The notes under the pieces were generated by a model, which ran no database searches, had not been told where the DNA came from, and saw only the letters and a list, made by a program, of their open reading frames with translations. Position numbers and translations under genes: made by a program. DNA of 38,874 bases from Symsagittifera roscoffensis (taxonomy: Eukaryota; Xenacoelomorpha; Acoela; Convolutidae). Location of the stretch: the NCBI RefSeq assembly GCF_963678635.1, contig NW_026971078.1, positions 1-38,874 of the forward strand, read 5' to 3'. Every line of letters begins with the position of its first letter. The stretch's first letter is position 1. Of the stretch, positions 31,634-38,874 are shown piece by piece.

Positions 31634-32745
31634 TTGATTGATCGTACTATGTTTATTGAATTTGAACTGAATCAGAGAAACACGACAAGACATACACGAA
31701 GAATAACGAGTGATACCATAGATTTTATCTCAGCGAGCCTAGGAACGCCTCTAGACGAGTTGTACCAGCGGTTGATTGATTGCAACTTTGGATTGGAGGA
31801 ACCGGAGCTGGCGATGATCATCGTGAACTCCTCAATGCGTTGGGAAGGGAAGCTCGTGGGGATCGCCCCACGGAGGTGGTCTTGATGTTTGCCTTTGGCA
31901 AGTCCGGAACCGCCGAGAGAGGTCGTAACAGACTCATGAGATGGCGACGAGGAGAAATTTCGGGTCACGACCTGGCTCGTGAACTTGAACTAGGTGAGCA
32001 GAGGGACCACCGGTTAGCGGAAATGCCCCTACCTGTTCGGCCTATACAGCCTCTCATTGGAGCCAAGCGATCACGAGACGGGCCGGGCCCATCACATTCA
32101 GCAGACTCCCCGACAGCGGCTCCTCTAATGAAAAAAGTCAGAATGAACGAAATTGAGATACAAACGGTTGAGACCTGTGAAACTCTGGAGAAGAAAGACA
32201 AAGAGTGGGAGCAGTTGTGCACGAGGTTGAACGAGCTTCAAGAAAAGGCGAAAGACCGTGACGAATTGAAAAGAAAATACGAAGAGTTGCAGATCCTCTT
32301 CATGATAAAGCTTTTGAAGGAGCTCTATAATGCTAGAGTCAACAAGTTGTCGCCGGACGTTCTGGCAATGATAACACCGAGACGACAGCCAAATCCAAGT
32401 TTCAGGAGCTTTACAGACCGAGTGAGGTGACGGCCCCGCAGCGCGTGAGCTTGCCTTCAAACGCGAGAAACTGGATACCTGATCAGTTTCAGGAGAAGTT
32501 TGAGCAAGTGGCCAAAAATGCGATACAGGAAAAAAAACCGAGCAAAAGATCGAAGTGTGGGTAGGATTGTTCCTAATCAGCGTGCGGGCCAGTCACCCAA
32601 CAGAAAGGAAAAATCAACGAATCCAGCAGAGCCGGCCGGTCCGGTACCGAGTGGAGCCAAGGTGAGGTCGCGGGTAGTTGACATTCGAAGGGACCTCAAC
32701 ACCCGAAAGACTTTCGTGGAGGTCACCGCGGAACACCACAGAGCC
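31634..32745 (+). pseudogene. Accessory ORF, N-terminal part: unknown domain and coiled coil
   Basis: Pieces in several frames join into one coding region. First comes 31634-31800 (FISASLGTPLDELYQRLIDC). Then 31800-32390 has a helical domain (LMFAFGKSGTAERGRNRLMR), a Pro/Ser linker (GAKRSRDGPGPSHS) and a clear coiled coil (WEQLCTRLNELQEKAKDRDE). Then comes a frame at 32389-32560 (DQFQEKFEQVAKNAIQEKK), and finally a basic, Pro-rich stretch up to about 32745. At least three frameshifts separate the pieces. I do not recognise the N-terminal domain. The order coiled coil, basic linker, SGNH domain mirrors ORF1 of CR1/L2 LINEs. Confidence 0.55.
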
Positions 32746-33310
32746 TGCCTGAACGGAATGACCCGGAATCCGGCGCCAATCCACCAACCAGTGCCGACGG
32801 GTACCAACACCTGATCATAGGAGACATCCTGGTGAGGGATTTGAGCCAAATTCTAGTTGGAGGACAAATTACTTTGATCTCATTTGGAGGGGCTTCAGTG
32901 GCTCAAGTGATCAAGATGATGGAGCTGCAGAACGATGATAGGGTCGACACGTCAACCGTGATGATAGCGACGAACGATGTCTCAAGGAACCCCGTCACAC
33001 CCGAGGAAAAATAAGAATCATTGCTGATCTGTCTCCTCAACGAATTGAAAGAGAAATACAGGCCGGGGATTGTGGTCTTGGATATCATCCCTCTTAACCC
33101 GGTCGCCCGGTCACCAGAAGCCGACTTCATGAATGAGAACGTAACCCATTGGAATGTGATGATCAGGAACCTGACAACAGGAAACCCCAACGAACTCTGT
33201 TTGATGGATGTCGAAAGTACATTAAGAATGGCGGACCATGGTGCCTTGACAAGAGATGGTAAAATTTTCAATATCCAATCTGGAATACAGTGGATAAACG
33301 ATGCGTTTCA
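32746..33310 (+). pseudogene. Accessory ORF: first SGNH-hydrolase-like domain
   Basis: One frame, broken only by a TAA at 33012, encodes an SGNH fold. Block I is GYQHLIIGDILVRDL with Ile where the nucleophile Ser of GDS is expected. The Gly block is LISFGGASVAQVI, block III is VMIATNDVSRNP with the Asn kept, and the strand IVVLDIIPLNP follows. The closing segment LTRDGKIFNIQSGIQWIND keeps Asp but has Phe where His is usual. Two of the catalytic residues are therefore lost and the domain is probably inactive, in this decayed copy at least. The frame moves into the next part near 33310. Confidence 0.7.
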
Positions 33311-34167
33311 AACGAGAAGAGATGGAAGCTGAACTGTGGAAAATGGTCAACCTGGTGACACGAGGTAGCCCTGCTGGCAGGGTCAGATCCCATGTACCTC
33401 GAGCATTAGTGAACCGTCTGGGTCCTCTGACTACAGTGGCAAATGTGGTGCAACCCACTCCCGGCTCTGATGTGAGAGAGAGACTGGGGACCACTCCAGC
33501 TCCAAGACGCCAATCCTTGGAGAATTGCCTTGGAGCGAGGGGTGCACCACAGCAAGTGGCCACTCAAGAGACTGCAAACACCACAGCCCAACATACAAGG
33601 GCGTCGCCGGCTCAGGTGACCTCGCGAGCAGATCCTGCAGCGGTGATCGATACGAGTAGGGTCGGTGAGCTGCTATGGAACAGAGCATATTCCACCCCTT
33701 GGGGACGATATAAAGCAGACATGGCTATCAAATTGAGTATGAAGACGCTGACATGTCGTGCAGACGCGACGAAACTGCTCAACTGGGTTGATCCCAAGGT
33801 ATCCAGTCTGTACCGGATAGCAGACGTGGATTGGCTAGTAGCTGAAGAGGAGCAATTCAATTCCACTGCCACCCTGCAATCGGCGGATCTAGAGGGTCTG
33901 CCAAGAGATAACACTATGGGACCATTGAACACGAGGTCATTGACGGACGTCCGTCATCAGGTCAGAGAAAGAGCTCCACCAAACCGTGGAGGGAAAATTC
34001 TAGTGGAGAACAGGCCCAACAACCGGCACCACAAAACGGGGAAGCAGTTCGCTAGACCCCCGGGACAAACCGCAGGCGAGTACTCAAGAGATTACCCCAG
34101 AATCAAACCAGTGGAAGGCGACGAAAGAAGGAACGCGCATCTGGAGCCTATGACCCTCAGGAAATGA
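33301..34167 (+). pseudogene. Accessory ORF: Pro/Arg-rich linker between the SGNH domains
   Basis: This open frame of 288 codons has no stop. The first half is rich in Pro, Arg, Ala and Thr (GSDVRERLGTTPAPRRQSLE). The middle is more structured (WNRAYSTPWGRYKADMAIKL, then LLNWVDPKVSSLYRIADVDW). The end is basic and Gly/Asn-rich (RGGKILVENRPNNRHHKTGK), which suits nucleic-acid binding. It overlaps the following SGNH frame by an ATGA. A one-base change could have separated the two. I do not recognise a known domain. Confidence 0.55.
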
Positions 34168-35108
34168 AGCTGAAGAAAATTTCGATAGTGGCCAGTTCTG
34201 ACTACCTGTATACGCCGCGCTCACTCTTTCAGCGGGATGAGATTTTCCTCACAGCTCGCAATTTGGATTGGGGCCAAGCGGTAGGGATGGCAATAAGTAT
34301 GCAGAGGGTGGTAAACGCGGATCCAGAATTAGTGATAATAGCCGGATCGAATGACCACCTGCAGAGCAGGGGCCTCCTAAACGCTCTTGTCGGCGGATCA
34401 GTCCCAATCTCGGAAGCTGTGGGAGAAGAGATCATGACGCTGCTCTCAGCCATGCTGGAAGCTGAGAGATCGATTCGACAGAGTTTTGCAAGGCAATTAG
34501 TGAAGATAATTTTTGTGCTGTCTCCGGGCTACGCCCTATTGCTCAAACCCCTGCAATTTGTGTATGCTATGGTCGTTATGCTAGCGGAGGGACAATTTGA
34601 TGTGATGATATCGGCACCGAATCGACAGGTGGATCCCAGCTTTTACTACCCCTACCGATCAGATCTCCCTGCGATATGGTCGGACAACTCGAATGCGATC
34701 CAAGGATTCAAAGATCATAGTACGACGCGTGTTGTGCTGGATGAGGGACTGAGCCTGGAACTTTCCAACTTCGGCCGGTTATTGAAATTGAGGCCAGGAG
34801 TGGGTGACGAACATCAGCTGGTGCATCAATTGGCGAACAATCTGTGGTTTAGACAGACGGACTACGTGATGGATGAAAAAGGAAATTTGGTCAGGAGGAA
34901 CGCCCTCTCAACGGAGAAAGACCTTAAGGCCTTAACCTTGAGGACCAAACCTCACACCAATCCCTGACTATACCTGTCTCCTCGGTTGTGCGCGTTGTGG
35001 CAGGATGCCTTCGATAATGCACCGGCTGTGGTGTGAGAAATCCACCAATACTTGCGAAGGATATTAGACGTAAGGGAGCAAGCAGAGGCACTGAGGTACG
35101 GAAAATGA
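34164..35108 (+). pseudogene. Accessory ORF: second SGNH-hydrolase-like domain
   Basis: The frame of 267 codons (MKLKKISIVASSDYLYTPRS) has the SGNH order. Block I is IVASSDYLY, without a clean GDS. The Gly block is DWGQAVGMAIS. Block III is ELVIIAGSNDHLQSR with the GxND motif intact. A strand VKIIFVLSPGYA and a final DEGLSLELSNFGRLLK follow, where the DxxH pair is not clear. It differs from the first domain in nearly every position, so the two are not a recent duplication. After the TGA at 34965 the same frame continues with coding character (WQDAFDNAPA, then ILDVREQAEAL), with a second TGA near 35036, and closes at the TGA 35106-35108. Confidence 0.6.
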
Positions 35109-36344
35109 TTTCGTACTAAAATGCTCACCTTTGAAAGAAAATTATCTTGACAAATCTAACCGACAAAATTAAGTTTTAGTTTCAAGTTTTCAGTTTTTAA
35201 ATAGTTCTATTAACCTTACATACGACATTTCATCATCTGATGACTAAAACTTCAATGAAGGGTTATTTGAACAGTTTCAATGTTAAAAGAAACATTTGTT
35301 TTGTTTGGTTGATAACTGATCGACAGGAAAAATTGGCGAGAGAAAAGGAGATAGACCATGTTTTTAAGTGAGCCAGAAAAAAAACGGTATAACTACTGGG
35401 GTTTATTTGGTCACTTAACTTGTTCTTAAAAATTTTTTTTTAAAAGAGCTGATTACTTTGAAGACGAGATTCAACTGTGCAAAAAATTTCAGCCAGCGAG
35501 CAAGAAACTAGTCTAAGCACCCAAACGTCAACCTAGAATTCATATGGTTGTAAACAGCAATATTTTTTTATGGAATGGAATAAAAAACTTTTTAAAGGAG
35601 GACACCGTGAAGCAGAATAGCGCTCTGAAAAAATTGCGAATTTCTCATGAAGTTTTGGCTTGCAAATGAATGGCGATAAAAATTGTTTGGTGAAACTTAC
35701 ACCTCATGAATTTTAGTTTTGTTTCTGTTTTTCTTAATTTTTTAAGCAAAGAACTTTTTTCACATAGATAAACAGCGTTCAGCCATTTTATAGACCAGAA
35801 AAAAATCAGATTGGAAACAGAAGCATTAGATGAAACAGATAAAGCTAACAAAAAATGTTAACATTCAAAAAGTTATAGTTTGCGAGGACATGAAGTACTT
35901 GTTGTTGCAGAAAAGTCTTTTGCAGCACAATCATTTGGCTACTTATTATCGCAACCGAGGATAAAATTGATTGATCGCGCGGAAAAAAATTAAAATACCT
36001 GTGGAAAACTCGAGATCGCCGAAAAGCTAGTTATTTTTAAATTTCTGATTGAATTAACTTATTTTCTCTCTTCACAGAAACCTTCTATATCTGTACAAAG
36101 ATATGGTTAATGTATGTTTGAAACAATGTTACCTCGTGAAAGCATTAACCAGTCAAAAAACTCAACGGGTTCGAATGTAAAACGAATTTGATTTTTTTTT
36201 GCTGATCTATGCAAAACTTTCTATGCTTACAAAGATTTTTTCAAGGTTGGATGTGAGTTACAAGCTAAATTTACTTCTCTCAACTAAATTCACGTACAAT
36301 CAATTTGAAGAGTTATCAAATCAGCTTGTTCAATTCGGCATTTA
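35109..36344. other. AT-rich non-coding stretch
   Basis: The GC content falls abruptly after 35108, marking the end of the gypsy-related sequence. There is no gene and no recognisable LTR. A short frame near 35595-35640 reads KQNSALKKLR, resembling QQSALKKLRV in the PolB fragment downstream. It may be a scrap of the same element family or chance. Confidence 0.45.
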
Positions 36345-37680
36345 ACATCCAGAAAAGATATCGTTCTTGGAGGGGCAACAACATTGGAATCGTTTCTGAA
36401 AGCCTGTAAAGCAAGTGAAGCCAAAAGTTTTTTTCCTTACGAAAGGTTTGACAGTCCAGACAAGCTTGACTGTACGGAATTGCCTCCATATGAAGCCTTT
36501 TTCAGCAAAATGAGAAATCACAACCCTCTCGAGAAAAATTTCAACGATTATCAAAAACTGGTTAATGGAGGACTTGCTCAACAAAGTGCGCTGAAAAAGT
36601 TACGTGTTAAATCTGTTCAACCTAGAGGTTTTGAAAATTGCTCTTATCTGAAAAACATCTGGGAACAACACAGCATGATTACTTTCAAAGACTTCTTACG
36701 ATGGTACAACAACAAAGATGTTGTTCCTACTCTTGAAGCTATGCAAAAATGATAGAGTTTTACCATGATAAGGGAATTGACATGCTGAAACTGGGATGCA
36801 CGTTTCCAAATCTTGCAAATATCTGCTTACACAAGTCGACAAATCACAAATTTTACCCGTTCTTTGAAGGTGATAAGGATTTATGTGAGAAAAATAGAGA
36901 AGACGTGACTGGTGGTCCATTAATAGTTTTTATGCAAAAAGCTGTTGTCGATCAAACTTATATTCGTAACTCGTCAAATGTTTGTGAGACAAAAGTTGGA
37001 ATTGACGCTAGCCAATTATATCCATTCTCAATGTGTCAAGGGATGGCAACTAGACTTTACACAAGATGGGTGTATGACTCTGAAAATGATCGTTTCGAAG
37101 CTAGAAATAACAGAACAAGAAATTTCGAGAACATGGTTGTGTCCCTCTATCAAGAATTGAGACCAGAGTGTAAAATTCAGAGTTTTTACACAACCGGAAA
37201 ACAGAAGAAAATTGACTGTTTCCATGTTGATGGTTACTGCGATCACTGTAAAACAGTATTTGATGCTATGGGTTGCTACTATCATTTCTGCTCATGCCAA
37301 GAAACCCTTCCATCGTTGTCAGAACAAGATGTTGAAAAGGGAAATAAGGAGCGAGAAATGGATGAGTTGAGACGAGATTACATATAAGAAAGAGGTTACA
37401 AAAATCAGGAAATGTGGGAGTGTGAGTGGTGGGAGCATTTCAAAACAGATTCTTCAGCCACGAGTCATGTCGAGACAAATTTTCCCTACAAAAGACCTCT
37501 GTCAACTGATTTTTTTCTCGAAAAAATAAAGAACAGAACTCTCTTCGGTTATGTGCAATGCGATTTAATAGTTCCCGACAAGTTGAAGCCCACAATGTAC
37601 AATCATCACACCTCTTCTTAATTTCTATATACTGTCTTGGACTTCAATGTACAAAAATTTATCGGTTTGATGAGTACTAA
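36345..37680 (+). pseudogene. Polinton-like type-B DNA polymerase fragment
   Basis: Three pieces join into one PolB region. The first (36345-36752) reads ESFLKACKASEAKSFFPYER, YEAFFSKMRNHNP and FKDFLRWYNNKDVVPTLEAM. After a one-base frame break in an A-run, 36749-37387 reads FYHDKGIDMLKLGCTFPNLA, the palm motif DASQLYPF (Asp at 37004), KKIDCFHVDGYCDHCKTVFD and EMDELRRDYI. An in-frame TAA follows, then WECEWWEHF and FGYVQCDLIVP to 37621. After a deletion and shift comes LGLQCTKIYRFDEY to 37680. The family is protein-primed PolB of Maverick/Polinton-like mobile DNA elements in invertebrates. The exonuclease start and the later catalytic motifs (KxxxNSxYG, DTD) are missing, so it is a dead remnant. 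Confidence 0.75.
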
Positions 37681-38874
37681 AGAAGGACTCAGTTATTTTT
37701 ACCCGAAAAGGGAGGTACTTGATGATGGAATACTTACTAAGCCATTGAATTTGTAAATTTAACCTACACACTGTAGTAAAATTTCATACCATACAATGAT
37801 TTATATGTTATTTAGCTTTTCAACTGTAATATAACAAATTACATTAATTTAAATTTTTTTCTGAAACATTTTATTTCTTCTTTGAAGCTTCGGTTAGGTT
37901 TCAGCATAGTTTCAGACACTTTCAATAAAAACTCAAAATGGTTTAAAACAAAAACAATCAAATCTTAATACAATGAAAAAATCTATAACCTATCCGATTG
38001 GTGTAGAGAAGCTTAAAAAATGGTAAGGTCGGGCGCCAAAAAGTTTTCTGAAACCTACCATCTGAAACCTTACCAACTTATTACATAGGAAACTTATTCC
38101 CTGTCTTAATACATAGGGAAATCTATTCCCTATCTTAAAACATAGGTTGGTGACCGGATCCTCTATTCCCTATCTTAATACATGGAGGTCACCACCCAAC
38201 CCCCCCCCCGCACTTCTCCTCACTCATATACTACTCACATTGCTTCACATATTTTGAAGAAAATTGATGTCAGGCATTTCATAATGGTGCGCTACTCGAC
38301 CAACGTCATCGGTCTCACTCGCGCACTCTTTTCCTGGCAATAGACAAGTTAGATAGTTTCGCATTTTTGAATATTTTCAGTTGTTTCACCATTTTTTCTC
38401 TTTCTCAGTTTTTTTGCCGTGAGAACTGTCCGCCAAGTAGGCAAATTTTTTGATGACAAGAACATTTATTGTATCAGCTGAAAAATTCATTGCTGATCAT
38501 AGCGATATAAGCTGCCAAAAAAACCGGCCCAATTGCCTGATTACAGGTGCTCACAATCAGATTTATAAATTATTAGTTTTATGTTTTGTCAGCTTCTTTG
38601 AATCATTTTAATAAAAATTTAATTTCTTAACACAAAAAGTTTCAAAATGAATTTTCCTTGAAAACCTAAAAATGAGAGCTGCTGAAGCGTAGCCTTTATT
38701 GACCCATACAACTAGCGCTTGATCCCCATGAAGGATTCTTCCTTTATTTTCCCTCACTGTCACTCAAGAGCTATTCTGCAGGGTATGATATTCTAATTCT
38801 CGAATCCGAATGGATCGATAAACCTTGATTCTCAGTCAGAGCGATATAAAACAACTAGTTGACAAACTGCAGGG
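37681..38874. other. AT-rich non-coding stretch with small repeats
   Basis: A little further coding-like sequence (KREVLDDGILTKPLNL, ending at 37756) may still belong to the PolB remnant. Beyond that no gene is visible. A small inverted repeat pairs GGTAAGGT near 38023 with ACCTTACC near 38067. A TATA-like GATATAAAAC lies at 38842-38851 near the right edge, but no start follows within the window. Confidence 0.45.
38084..38175. repeat. Degenerate short tandem repeat
   Basis: Three imperfect copies of a unit of about 28 bp with ACATAGG and CTATTCCCTATCTTAA occur in a row. The third is split by a GGTTGGTGACCGGATCC insertion. A poly-C run follows near 38200. Confidence 0.7.

Larger units (their letters stand above)
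16376..35108 (+). mobile_element. Decayed Ty3/gypsy-type LTR retrotransposon with accessory domains
   Basis: The stretch reads gag, protease, RT, RNase H, integrase (gypsy order), then macro domain and a two-SGNH accessory region. It is clearly richer in G+C than the flanking AT-rich DNA. A PBS-like TGGCGCGGTCC follows a possible LTR end near 16979. I found no second copy of the presumed LTR near 35,100, so the 3' LTR is missing, very diverged, or the accessory region belongs to a separate element. Dozens of stops and frameshifts show long inactivity. Without the nested LINE (18890-23640) it would span about 14 kb, large for gypsy. Confidence 0.65.

Noticed and set aside
7926-35038. Idea that TGA is read as an amino acid here, because several in-frame stops are TGA
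   Set aside because: Mobile-element frames also contain TAA and TAG, and CGA-to-TGA decay at CpG sites explains the excess; the BRD8-like gene gives no support for recoding.
35595-35640. KQNSALKKLR segment as a second PolB copy
   Set aside because: Only about ten residues match and no other PolB segments flank it.

Overview
The window is eukaryotic and almost certainly from a non-vertebrate metazoan. It holds a BRD8-type bromodomain gene, long AT-rich non-coding stretches and AATAAA signals behind genes. It also holds animal-type mobile elements: CR1/L2-like non-LTR retrotransposons, a Ty3/gypsy element, a hAT-type MITE and a Polinton-like DNA polymerase B fragment. I cannot name the species. 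From general familiarity only, the gypsy and PolB relics look like families common in cnidarians and other marine invertebrates.

Positions 1-11,230 form the host-like part. A minus-strand locus (7,994-3,947) encodes three tandem NERD-like nuclease repeats followed, in the +1 frame, by a superfamily-1 helicase. Only the third nuclease repeat keeps the ExK motif. The frame change sits on a TTT TGA C sequence, which resembles known +1 frameshift sites. A diverged fragment of the same helicase lies at 1-393. Upstream (9,587-8,556, minus) is a compact BRD8 homologue with its own AATAAA signal. A 433-bp hAT-type MITE (3,341-3,773), a 103-bp tandem duplication and a tRNA-like Pol III unit lie in the AT-rich DNA.

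Positions 11,270-16,375 hold a nearly full-length non-LTR retrotransposon. It has a 5' region of inverted and direct repeats, an ORF1 ending in an SGNH esterase with an intact Ser-Asn-Asp-His set, and an ORF2 with a hydrophobic leader, a 2A-like ribosome-skipping motif, an APE endonuclease and a reverse transcriptase. It is dead: frameshifts, stops and a catalytic Asp-to-Asn change.

Positions 16,376-35,108 hold a decayed, GC-richer Ty3/gypsy-type element. It has a candidate PBS, a 270-bp near-palindrome in the leader, Gag, DTG protease, YVDD reverse transcriptase, RNase H and a DD35E integrase. Pol ends in an acidic tail and a degenerate macro domain. A further accessory ORF region (31,634-35,108) has a coiled coil and two SGNH-hydrolase-like domains. 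A second CR1/L2-like LINE (18,890-23,640), with its own SGNH ORF1, a 2A-like motif and an apparent 5' inversion, is nested inside the gag gene. No 3' LTR was recognised.

Positions 35,109-38,874 are AT-rich and contain a broken Polinton-like protein-primed DNA polymerase B fragment (36,345-37,680) and a small degenerate tandem repeat.

Two signals stand out. One is the nuclease-repeat plus helicase host locus with its possible +1 recoding site. The other is the repeated association of SGNH-esterase domains, and one macro domain, with retroelements of different classes.
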